From the NCBI GenBank assembly GCA_032161045.1, contig JAVHTH010000006.1: DNA of 64,000 bases; one strand, written 5' to 3'. The notes below the pieces were generated by a model. The model was not told where the DNA came from. It saw only the letters and a program-made list of their open reading frames with translations, and ran no database searches. Shown here piece after piece: positions 51,438-59,324 of this stretch. This DNA comes from Fervidibacter sinensis (GTDB taxonomy: Bacteria; Armatimonadota; Fervidibacteria; Fervidibacterales; Fervidibacteraceae). Made by a program: the position numbers and the translations under genes. The number at the start of each line of letters is the position of its first letter. Position 1 is the first letter of the stretch.

Positions 51438-52352
51438 TCACACCATTGTCACCAACGCTCCATGCATGACTGAGCGGGCGCTTAGAAGTGCTGTGTCTTT
51501 GCCTGAAAGTTCAATGATGGCGAGGAGCAAAATCAGACCTGCGATGATGACAGTTTCGCGTCCCCATTCCATTCCCGGGATTTGCCTCCGTTCGTTTGCG
51601 GGCATTTTGGACAATCGTTCAAGCCACTCGGTCACCGTGTCGGGTCGGATGGGCAATCCGTGAATGCGGGCTGCGTCAAATTGGCGAAGGTTCAACCGAA
51701 AAATCCCCAACTGTGCTGCAGTCCCGCCGGTCAGCACTAAAACCGTCGCTTGCCGCAATAAAAACGCGGCGGGTTGAAGTTGCTCCAAAGCAAATTGTTT
51801 GCAACTTTCCAACTGCTTTGAAGTTGGGGGGTCTTCAGTAAGGAACTGTTCCGTTAATCGCCGTGAGCCAACAGGAACACTCAACCAACGCTCAGGTCGC
51901 TGCAACTTACCTATTGACACTTCCGTGCTGCCACCTCCGACATCGGCTACAGCGAAAAGGGCATCGGTGTGAAACCTCAGTTTTAAGCCCGAAGTTGCAC
52001 CAATGAAAGCCAACTTAGCCTCATCGTCGGCAGAAAGTATTTGCAAAGGGAGCCCTGTCGCTTTCTCCAGACGCTCAATGAACATTGTACTGTTGTTTGC
52101 AGCCCTGACCGCTTCCGTCGCAAGCAAAATGAACTTGTGGGCGTCAAGGGCTTTCAAGCGTCTCATAAAAGCAGTGACAGCGCCTATTGTCGCTTCAATG
52201 GCGATAGGCGCAAGTTCACCGCGCTCAACAAGCCCACGCCCAAGCCCAGTAATTGAGCCACCAACTTCAACATCAACCCATTCATCGCCTTTGCGTTCAG
52301 CAAGAAGGTAACGAACGGCGTTGGTCCCAATATCAATGACAGCAACTCGCAT
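51438..52352 (-). CDS. Ppx/GppA exopolyphosphatase-type phosphatase
   Basis: The 304-residue protein is of the ASKHA-fold Ppx/GppA family: AVIDIGTNAVRYLL (phosphate 1), LLATEAVRAANN, VADVGGGSTEVSIG (phosphate 2) and LVLTGGTAAQLG. It is the short form, without the C-terminal HD-like domain of E. coli Ppx. It hydrolyses polyphosphate or pppGpp. AAGGAGGG precedes the ATG. A 240-bp repeat-containing gap separates it from argJ. Confidence 0.9.
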   Translation of the reverse strand: MRVAVIDIGTNAVRYLLAERKGDEWVDVEVGGSITGLGRGLVERGELAPIAIEATIGAVTAFMRRLKALDAHKFILLATEAVRAANNSTMFIERLEKATGLPLQILSADDEAKLAFIGATSGLKLRFHTDALFAVADVGGGSTEVSIGKLQRPERWLSVPVGSRRLTEQFLTEDPPTSKQLESCKQFALEQLQPAAFLLRQATVLVLTGGTAAQLGIFRLNLRQFDAARIHGLPIRPDTVTEWLERLSKMPANERRQIPGMEWGRETVIIAGLILLLAIIELSGKDTALLSARSVMHGALVTMV

Positions 52353-52431
52353 TTAAACTCCCTCCTTCACAAAACAATCGTGCCACTTTCGCAACATACT
52401 TGTTTGAGGCAAAAACGAATTGGTGAGAAAT

Positions 52432-52562
52432 CGGAGGGCAAGCCCCTGCCGAATTCAAAAAGTCCTTTTCGGCATGCTGGAGTTGTGCTTTCTGAACTTT
52501 CATCACTCAGGGGTCCGGCTCCTGCCCGACCGAACTTCGGCACGCTGGAGGCGTGCCCTCCG
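52432..52562. repeat. 131-bp composite element with inverted ends, upstream of argJ
   Basis: The ends CGGAGGGCA (52432-52440) and TGCCCTCCG (52554-52562) are perfect inverted repeats. Inside are GGCATGCTGGAG and the hairpin GGCACGC-TGGAG-GCGTGCC (52539-52557), plus a GGCTCCTGCCCGACCG module related to the coding repeat at 10358. It ends 14 bp before the argJ ribosome site. Confidence 0.8.
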
Positions 52563-52592
52563 ATTATGCGTTGTCAAGGAGGTAGGTTAGTG

Positions 52593-53825
52593 ATGGAATG
52601 GGTGACTGATGGCTCAATCACGACACCTGAAGGTTTCTGGGCATCGGGGGTTGCTTGTGGGATTAAAGTCACGGGCAGAAAAGACTTGGCGGTAATCTTC
52701 AGCGAGATGCCATGCGTAGCGGCTGCAACTTTCACGACAAACAAAGTCAAGGCTTCTCACATCTTCGTTTGCAAGGAGAATTTGCGACCCCAAAAAGCAA
52801 TGGTCAAAGCGATTGTCGCCAATAGCGGAAACGCAAATTGCTGCACTGGACAACGAGGGATTGAAGATGCAAAGCGAATGTGCGAAATCGCTGCAGCGGA
52901 ATTGAGCGCTCAAAGGCAAGTCAATGTTCAACCCCATGAAGTCTTAGTAGCATCAACAGGTGTCATTGGTGTCCCGTTGCCAATGGACAAAGTTGAACAA
53001 GGCGTAAAATCTGCGGTTGAAAAATTGTCAAGGGATGGAGGACGAGAGGCGGCGGAAGCGATTATGACGACGGACACGAAACCGAAATTCGCCGCTGTTC
53101 GCTTGGAACTTAACGGAAAAATTGTCCACATAGGTGGGATCGCAAAAGGAGCGGGTATGATCGCACCTAATATGGCAACCATGCTTTGCTTTATCGGAAC
53201 CGATGCTTGCATTGGGCGCAAGGCTTTGCAAACAGCGTTGCGATATGCAGTTGAGAGAAGTTTCAACAGCATCACCGTTGACGGTGATACTTCAACGAAC
53301 GACACGGTTTTCGCCTTGGCAAATTGGATTTCCGGCGGCGACGAAATTGCTGAAGGCACAGCCGCTTTTGAAGCGTTCCGCGATGCCTTGACGGCACTAT
53401 GTCAAAAACTTGCTAAGATGATCGCTGCGGATGGCGAAGGTGCGACGAAATTGATTGAAATCCGAGTGACCGGTGCGGCAAGCGAAAGCGAGGCGAAGGC
53501 AGTTGCCATGACCGTTGCCAATTCAGCACTTGTCAAAACGGCGCTTTTCGGCAATGACCCAAATTGGGGGCGAATTGCAGCAGCGGTTGGTCGCTCGCCA
53601 GCAAGGGTCAAGCAAGAAACATTGACAATCCACATCGGAGAATTTGAATGCTTCCGAAACGGTGAACCTGTTCCCTTTGACAAAAACGCTGCCCACGAAT
53701 GGCTCAAGACGAACAGGGAAGTCACCATCGGTATTGACTTAGGTTTAGGGACTGCGGCTTGGACAGTTTGGACTTGCGACCTGAGCGAGGAGTATGTCCG
53801 GTTTAACGCCGAGTATACGACATAG
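52593..53825 (+). CDS. argJ: Glutamate N-acetyltransferase / ornithine acetyltransferase ArgJ
   Basis: An AGGAGGT lies 7 bp before a GTG at 52590 and 10 bp before the ATG at 52593; either can be the start. The 410-residue protein has the ArgJ features: FTTNKVKASH, ANSGNANCCTG, and the autocleavage site KGAGMIAPNMATMLCFI with nucleophile Thr196. NDPNWGR and the C-terminal YVRFNAEYTT are also typical. It recycles the acetyl group between ornithine and glutamate in arginine synthesis. The argB gene lies 2.2 kb downstream on the same strand, separated by a transporter and a toxin-antitoxin-like pair. Confidence 0.94.
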   Translation: MEWVTDGSITTPEGFWASGVACGIKVTGRKDLAVIFSEMPCVAAATFTTNKVKASHIFVCKENLRPQKAMVKAIVANSGNANCCTGQRGIEDAKRMCEIAAAELSAQRQVNVQPHEVLVASTGVIGVPLPMDKVEQGVKSAVEKLSRDGGREAAEAIMTTDTKPKFAAVRLELNGKIVHIGGIAKGAGMIAPNMATMLCFIGTDACIGRKALQTALRYAVERSFNSITVDGDTSTNDTVFALANWISGGDEIAEGTAAFEAFRDALTALCQKLAKMIAADGEGATKLIEIRVTGAASESEAKAVAMTVANSALVKTALFGNDPNWGRIAAAVGRSPARVKQETLTIHIGEFECFRNGEPVPFDKNAAHEWLKTNREVTIGIDLGLGTAAWTVWTCDLSEEYVRFNAEYTT

Positions 53826-53922
53826 TTGAGTATCGCGCGTCGGGCGTTCGGATTTGGAAAGGATTCAACGAGAAATTATTGAGCCTTTGCGGAAAGGGCA
53901 ACGCACTCGCAAGTGAAATGAA

Positions 53923-55146
53923 ATGGGGATGACAGCGATGCAAAGAGCAACAAAACCTAAACTACCGAAAACTGTCGTCACATTGGGAATTGTCAGTTTG
54001 CTCAACGATGTTAGCAGCGAGATGATTTACCCGCTGCTGCCATTCTTTCTGCGCGAGCAGTTGAAAGCATCTGTTGCTTTCGTTGGGTTAGTTGAGGGCA
54101 TTGCCGAGACAACGGCGAGTTTGTTGAAGTTGGCTTCGGGCTGGCTTTCTGACCGAATCGGTCGGCATAAACTACTGACTTTTGTCGGTTACACTTTGTC
54201 AAGTGTGACGCGACCTTTGCTTGCCGCTTCAACCGCTGCGTGGCAAGTTTTGGGGCTCAGGTTCATTGACCGCGCGGGCAAGGGCGTAAGGACATCGCCG
54301 CGCGATGCACTGTTAGCGAACGCGTGTGACGAAAATATTCGCGGGATGGCTTTTGGTTTTCACCGTGCTATGGACCATCTTGGAGCCGCTCTTGGTCCGC
54401 TGCTCGCAACTGCGGTCTTGTTTTTCGCGCCGGGCAATTATCGGTTGGTTTTCGCTTTGGCTGCTGTCCCCGCAATTCTTTCCCTTTTCGCCCTTTGGTT
54501 TGGAGTGAAGGAAGCAGGGATCAAAACGGGGCTGTCGGTTACCCAAGAGAGCAACTCTCCAACAGAGTTAAGCGAACAGTTAAAACTTGTCAAGGTGTGG
54601 CAGGAACTTCCGGTGAAGTTTCGTTGGTATCTCGGAACGGTTTTGCTTTTCACATTGAGCAATTCAAGTGACGCGTTTTTGCTTTTGCGGGCAAAGGACG
54701 CAGGGGTGCCAGAGAAAGCAATCCCACTTTTGTGGACATGGTTGCATATCATCAAGAGCGCAACTGGAACTCACGGCGGAATTTTGTCCGACAAAATCGG
54801 TCGGGTAAGGGCGATTGTTCTCGGTTGGCTTGTTTACGCTGGTGTTTATGCAGCCTTTGCGTTCTTGCAAAATTCGTGGCAAGTTTGGCTGGCGTTCACC
54901 GTTTATGGGCTTTATTTTGGCTTGACTGAAGGGGCAGAACGGGCTCTCGTTGCCGATTTACTGCCTGTGGAAAAACGAGGGACAGGTTATGGAGCGTTTC
55001 ACTTCATTGTTGGAGTTGGGATGATGCCCGCAAGTGTTTTGTTCGGTTTGATATGGCAATTGTTCGGATTTCAAACCGCTTTCCTTTTCGGCGCGGCGTT
55101 ATCGCTTTTCGCTTCGGTTTTGCTCATCACAACGGTTCGGAAATGA
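53923..55146 (+). CDS. MFS transporter
   Basis: The 407-residue protein has 12 predicted membrane helices and the MFS motif A (GWLSDRIGRHKLL, about residues 72-84), repeated in the second half as GILSDKIGRVRAI. LLNDVSSEMIYPLLPFFL and AGKGVRTSPRDALLA are typical of a drug or metabolite efflux subgroup. ATGs at 53923, 53929 and 53938 are all possible starts; none has a perfect ribosome site. The substrate is unknown. Confidence 0.85.
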   Translation: MGMTAMQRATKPKLPKTVVTLGIVSLLNDVSSEMIYPLLPFFLREQLKASVAFVGLVEGIAETTASLLKLASGWLSDRIGRHKLLTFVGYTLSSVTRPLLAASTAAWQVLGLRFIDRAGKGVRTSPRDALLANACDENIRGMAFGFHRAMDHLGAALGPLLATAVLFFAPGNYRLVFALAAVPAILSLFALWFGVKEAGIKTGLSVTQESNSPTELSEQLKLVKVWQELPVKFRWYLGTVLLFTLSNSSDAFLLLRAKDAGVPEKAIPLLWTWLHIIKSATGTHGGILSDKIGRVRAIVLGWLVYAGVYAAFAFLQNSWQVWLAFTVYGLYFGLTEGAERALVADLLPVEKRGTGYGAFHFIVGVGMMPASVLFGLIWQLFGFQTAFLFGAALSLFASVLLITTVRK

Positions 55147-55223
55147 ACTTTGAATCGGATTCGGGCAAAGCAAAATTACTCTGCAATGAAACCGTTGCGC
55201 CAAAATGTAAAGCGGTGATTAGC

Positions 55224-55502
55224 ATGGCTACCGAAACGACCTACAAGTATCTTGAGGCGAGACCACACCCTTGGAGAAAGCAACTTTGGATCAAAGGTCG
55301 CAATATGACCGTTTGGCAACTTCTGTGTCAAATATGGGCAAATGGTGAAACCCCTGAGGAGGCGGCGAAGAATCGCGGTTTACCTATTGAAGCCATTTAT
55401 GAGGCATTGGACTACTTCAGGCGTAATCGCGAGTTGTTGCTTGAGGAAGCCAAAGAAGAAAAGCGAAGGTTGAAAGAGCACGGGTGGGATTTGGGAGACT
55501 GA
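55224..55502 (+). CDS. DUF433-type antitoxin-like protein
   Basis: The start chosen is the ATG at 55224; the upstream open codons have no ribosome site. The 92-residue protein has the DUF433 core: YLEARPHPWRKQLWIKGRNMTVWQLLCQIWANGETPEEAAKNRGLP, a helix-turn-helix-like fold. It is followed by a DUF5615 gene one base after its stop, the standard arrangement of a DUF433-DUF5615 toxin-antitoxin-like pair. It is likely the antitoxin. Confidence 0.8.
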   Translation: MATETTYKYLEARPHPWRKQLWIKGRNMTVWQLLCQIWANGETPEEAAKNRGLPIEAIYEALDYFRRNRELLLEEAKEEKRRLKEHGWDLGD

Positions 55503-55503
55503 T

Positions 55504-55872
55504 ATGGGGCTGAGCATTTACTTGGACGATAGTCTTGACAACGATTTATTGATTGCCTTGTTAGAGCAGGCAGGGCACAAGGTCGTTTCGCCTCGTTTTG
55601 TAGGCACAACTGGCTGGGACGACAACGCACATTTGGAATTCGCAGCCCAACATGAATATGTGCTTCTAACCGCTGATGTGGTTGACTTTGAGGAATTACA
55701 TCTGGAGTGGCAAAGTCAGGGAAAAAGACATGCAGGAATTTTTCTCGTCTACTACGAAGGCAATGTTCGCAAGGACATGACACCTTATGAAATTGTGCGA
55801 GCCATTGACAAACTGGTTACTTCAGAAGTTCCGATTTTCAACGAAATTCATCGCCTTAACCAGTGGAGGTAA
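55504..55872 (+). CDS. DUF5615 PIN-like protein (putative toxin)
   Basis: The ATG is one base after the upstream stop. The 122-residue protein has a PIN-like (Mut7-C-type) pattern: LDDSLDNDLLIALLEQAGH with Asp8, Asp9 and Asp12, and LLTADVVDFEEL with further acids. Members are putative RNases paired with DUF433 antitoxins. The acidic active-site residues seem intact. The pair lies between the MFS transporter and argB and is probably an insertion into an arginine gene cluster. Confidence 0.8.
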   Translation: MGLSIYLDDSLDNDLLIALLEQAGHKVVSPRFVGTTGWDDNAHLEFAAQHEYVLLTADVVDFEELHLEWQSQGKRHAGIFLVYYEGNVRKDMTPYEIVRAIDKLVTSEVPIFNEIHRLNQWR

Positions 55873-56043
55873 GTAAACGCTTCCACCAATTTGATGCTGC
55901 ACAGGTTTTAGCCGAACACTTTAAAAGAGACAGCGTTAATGCACGCGCCGTCTAACTCTCAATGAGTTCGCAGTGTCAAATCAATTGCGATAAACAATCC
56001 CTAAGCCAACAAAAAACTTCCTGCAGGGAAGGTGATGGAGAGA

Positions 56044-56928
56044 ATGTCTGTCAGCGATGAACTTCGCGAGCGGGCGGAAGTTCTAATTGAGGCATTGCCC
56101 TACATCCGACAGTTCTACGGAAAAGTCTTCGTGGTCAAGTATGGCGGCAAAGCGATGGTTGATGAGGAACTGAAAAAGAGTGTCGTTCAAGACATCGTGC
56201 TGCTCCGTTATGTCGGCATTGTGCCTATTGTCGTGCACGGCGGTGGACCTGAAATCACGGAGTTAATGCAAAGGCTTGGCAAACAACCGAAATTCGTTCG
56301 CGGATTGAGGGTAACCGATGAGGAAACTGCAGAAATTGCTGAAATGGTTTTGGCTGGCAAAGTCAACAAAGAACTCGTTGACCTAATCAATCGCTCAGGC
56401 GGGGTAGCGGTTGGGTTGAACGGCAAGGATGCAAATTTGCTGCGTGCCAGCAAAATCCCGCCCGAACGAACTGGTGGGGTTGACTTAGGCTTTGTGGGCG
56501 AAGTTGAAGAAGTCAACCCTTCCATCCTTCACCTTTTGTCAAGTGCTGGTTACATCCCTGTCGTGAGTTCCACAAGTGCCGATGACGAGGGCAACACGCT
56601 GAATTTGAACGCCGACCATGTTGCAGGCAAAATTGCGGCAGCACTTCAGTGCACGAAACTTATCTTCTTGACAGATGTGGATGGAATTTATCGCGACCCT
56701 AATGACCCATCAACTTTGATTTCGGTTTTGAAGGCGTCGGAGGCAAAAGAGTTGCTGAGCGCGGGTGTGGTTGACAAAGGCATGATCCCCAAGGTTGAAG
56801 CCTGCTTGGAGGCATTGGCTGCGGGTGTGCCACAAACCCACATAATCAACGGGGCAATCCCACACGCCTTGCTGATGGAAGTTTTCACCGACAAAGGAAT
56901 TGGCACGATGATCGTCGCGGATGAGTGA
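56044..56928 (+). CDS. argB: Acetylglutamate kinase ArgB
   Basis: GTG at 56032 and ATGs at 56035 and 56044 are in frame; the last gives MSVSDELRERAEVLIEALPYI, the normal family start, with GGAAGGTG upstream. The 294-residue amino-acid kinase has FVVKYGGKAMVDEELK, VHGGGPEITELMQRLG, RVTDEETAEIAEMVLAGKVNKELV and LTDVDGIYRDP. It phosphorylates N-acetylglutamate in arginine synthesis. The N-terminal extension resembles arginine-inhibited ArgB forms, but this is not certain. Confidence 0.94.
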   Translation: MSVSDELRERAEVLIEALPYIRQFYGKVFVVKYGGKAMVDEELKKSVVQDIVLLRYVGIVPIVVHGGGPEITELMQRLGKQPKFVRGLRVTDEETAEIAEMVLAGKVNKELVDLINRSGGVAVGLNGKDANLLRASKIPPERTGGVDLGFVGEVEEVNPSILHLLSSAGYIPVVSSTSADDEGNTLNLNADHVAGKIAAALQCTKLIFLTDVDGIYRDPNDPSTLISVLKASEAKELLSAGVVDKGMIPKVEACLEALAAGVPQTHIINGAIPHALLMEVFTDKGIGTMIVADE

Positions 56929-56981
56929 GCGGGTTTATTTCGCCGGTGATGAAAGATGGTCAGACAGGGGAGGGATGCGTT

Positions 56982-58385
56982 GTGAAGGCAAAAATTAAGC
57001 GAAGGGATTTCATCCTTTCGGTTGCTAAGGGCGGATTCGGGTTGGTGATTTTGAGGGACGGTTTGTCTGCCCGAACTTACCAAGCCAACGAGAGGTTAAA
57101 TGTCGCAATTGTCGGATGTGGTGGGCGGGGGATGTGGTTCGTCTCAAACATCAAAAATTGGCGACAGAACTTAGTGTCAATGTGCGATGTTGACGAGCAA
57201 AAAGCCGCAGAAGCGTTCAAGATGTTCCCCGAAGTGCCCAAGTTTCAAGATTTCCGCAGAATGCTTGACGAGATGGACAAGCAGATTGACGCTGTGATCG
57301 TTTCAACCCCAGACCACACCCATGCAATCATTTCCGTCCGAGCGATGAAAATGGGAAAACATGTGTTTTGTGAAAAGCCACTGGCTCACAATGTATACGA
57401 GGCTCGCCTGATGCGGCAGGTCGCTAAAGAAATGAAAGTCGCAACTCAAAAGGGCAATCAAGGAGTGTCAAGCCCGCAGTTCAGGCGAGGTGTTGAACTG
57501 GTTTGGGAGGGAGTTATCGGAGAGGTCAGAGAAGTCCATGTTTGGAACACGGGGAGTGACCCGGGAAAGCGTCCCCGCCCAACAGGCGAATTTCCTGTTC
57601 CTTCACACTTCAACTGGGATTTGTGGCTTGGTCCCGCACCTTACCGCCCATTTCACCCCGAGTGGCTTAAGTGGCACGGTTGGCGTGATTTCGGCACCGG
57701 TCAACTTGGCAACTGGGGTTCGCACACGACAGCGTTGGCTTTCAAAGCGTTGAAACTTGACACACTGTGGCAGGCAAGTGAAGGTAAGGAACCCAAAACT
57801 TTGCGCGTTAAGGCTATTTGCTCTGAAGTTGACGAAGACAATTACCCCCGTTGGGAAATCGTTCACTGGGAGTTTCCAGCAAGGGGAACAATGCCTGCGG
57901 TGATCGTCAACTGGTATAAGGGCAGCGTTGATGTCCTTCAGAAATTCGGTATCAGGCAAAAACTTGAAGACCTTATGGGACGGAAACTTGATTGGGGCGA
58001 TGCAGGCGAAAAGAAATGGCGAGATTGGGCAGGAAGTTTGATCGTTGGCTCTAAAGGTGTCATTTACGGGACCGGACACAGCGCAACAATTGAACTTCTT
58101 CCGACCGAGAAATTCAAAGGTGTCAACATTGAAAGACCTGAAAATTTGCCGCTTTCTCGCGGTCCAGAAATGGACTGGTTTGAAGCCTGCAAAGGAGGAC
58201 CTGCTCCGTGGTCAAATTTCGTTGATTTTGCCGGTCCTCAGGCTGAGTTCTACTTGCTCGGCAATGTGGCGACTTTGTTCCCGGACGAGTGGTTGGAGTA
58301 TGACATTGTCAAGGGAGAAATTGTCAACTACCCTGAAGCCAACCGTCGCTTAAGGCGAACTTACAGGCAAGGTTGGGAATTGTGA
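56982..58385 (+). CDS. Tat-exported Gfo/Idh/MocA oxidoreductase
   Basis: The GTG at 56982 follows GGGGAGGG and begins MKAKIKRRDFILSVAKGGFG, a twin-arginine signal (KRRDFI). The 467-residue protein then has a Rossmann fold (LNVAIVGCGGRGMWFVSN), VSTPDHTHAI and the CEKPLAHNVYEARLM motif. Members with this signal are periplasmic sugar oxidoreductases common in saccharolytic bacteria. The ORF overlaps the end of argB by four bases only if the earlier start is used; with this start the gap is 53 bp. The substrate is unknown. Confidence 0.9.
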   Translation: MKAKIKRRDFILSVAKGGFGLVILRDGLSARTYQANERLNVAIVGCGGRGMWFVSNIKNWRQNLVSMCDVDEQKAAEAFKMFPEVPKFQDFRRMLDEMDKQIDAVIVSTPDHTHAIISVRAMKMGKHVFCEKPLAHNVYEARLMRQVAKEMKVATQKGNQGVSSPQFRRGVELVWEGVIGEVREVHVWNTGSDPGKRPRPTGEFPVPSHFNWDLWLGPAPYRPFHPEWLKWHGWRDFGTGQLGNWGSHTTALAFKALKLDTLWQASEGKEPKTLRVKAICSEVDEDNYPRWEIVHWEFPARGTMPAVIVNWYKGSVDVLQKFGIRQKLEDLMGRKLDWGDAGEKKWRDWAGSLIVGSKGVIYGTGHSATIELLPTEKFKGVNIERPENLPLSRGPEMDWFEACKGGPAPWSNFVDFAGPQAEFYLLGNVATLFPDEWLEYDIVKGEIVNYPEANRRLRRTYRQGWEL

Positions 58386-58414
58386 ATTGAGATTGGCTCG
58401 TGGAGGTGAGAAGG

Positions 58415-59311
58415 ATGAGATGCAAGAGGCTTGCTGTGTTGTTGGGGACAATCATTTGGGCTTTGACTCTACTTCTTGCCCAAACGCAAATCCCACCCTA
58501 CCTGCGTCAACTAACTGACCATCCTGCCCCTGACTATTCTCCTTGTTGGCACCCTGAGGGTAAATTGCTGGCTTTTGTTTCGGAACGAGAGGGTGGACGG
58601 CAAATCTGGCTGGTTGATATCACCACAAAACGGGTCAAAAGGTTGACAAAAACGGGAAACAACTGGGCACCCAATTTCTCGCCCGACGGTCGCTGGCTCG
58701 CCTTTGTCTCGGATAGAGCAGGACAACCCCAGATTTGGGTCATGAGGGTTGAAAGCGAAAGCGATGCGAGACAACTGACAAGGTATCACGAAGATTCACC
58801 GGTATGGTCACCTGATGGCAGCATGATTGCTTTCGTGTCTCGCCGAACGGGCGAGCCGAGTTTGTGGGTTATGAACTCGGATGGCACTATGCAAAAACTT
58901 CTGGTCAGAATGCCCGGTAGAGAGGTCAGGCATCCCGTTTGGTCACCTGATGGTAAGCGCATCGTCTTTTGGGCGAACTTCACGGGAGAACCTTCGCTTT
59001 GGGAGTATAGGCTTGACGAACGGGCGCTTGTGCAATTGACAGAGGTTAGCGGGAATATTGAAAAGTTGAGTTGCTCAGAGAGCGGATGGCTTGTCTTTTC
59101 GGCTTCGTGGACAGGTCAATGGGAGATTTGGGCAATTCCGCTCATTGGCGGAAAGCCAACCCAATTGACAGAGTTGAAAAGGCAGGCGAGGGAGCCAGCA
59201 TTGTCAAAGGATGGGCGTTACCTCGCTTTCGTCTCCGACATCTCAGGCAACCTTGACATCTGGTTCATGGAAACTCCGTCAGCGATGTGGGTGCGAGTTG
59301 GCAAGAAGTGA
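58415..59311 (+). CDS. TolB-like secreted propeller protein
   Basis: The ATG at 58415 follows GGAGGTGAG. The 298-residue protein has a signal peptide (MRCKRLAVLLGTIIWALTLLLAQ) and a series of five or six PD40/WD40-like repeats: YSPCWHPEGKLLAFVSERE, NFSPDGRWLAFVSDRAG, VWSPDGSMIAFVSRRTG, VWSPDGKRIVFWANFTG and LSKDGRYLAFVSDISG. This is a TolB-type propeller without the N-terminal TolB domain. It is 29 bp after the oxidoreductase and likely co-transcribed. Confidence 0.85.
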   Translation: MRCKRLAVLLGTIIWALTLLLAQTQIPPYLRQLTDHPAPDYSPCWHPEGKLLAFVSEREGGRQIWLVDITTKRVKRLTKTGNNWAPNFSPDGRWLAFVSDRAGQPQIWVMRVESESDARQLTRYHEDSPVWSPDGSMIAFVSRRTGEPSLWVMNSDGTMQKLLVRMPGREVRHPVWSPDGKRIVFWANFTGEPSLWEYRLDERALVQLTEVSGNIEKLSCSESGWLVFSASWTGQWEIWAIPLIGGKPTQLTELKRQAREPALSKDGRYLAFVSDISGNLDIWFMETPSAMWVRVGKK

Positions 59312-59324
59312 AATTTGTTGGCTT

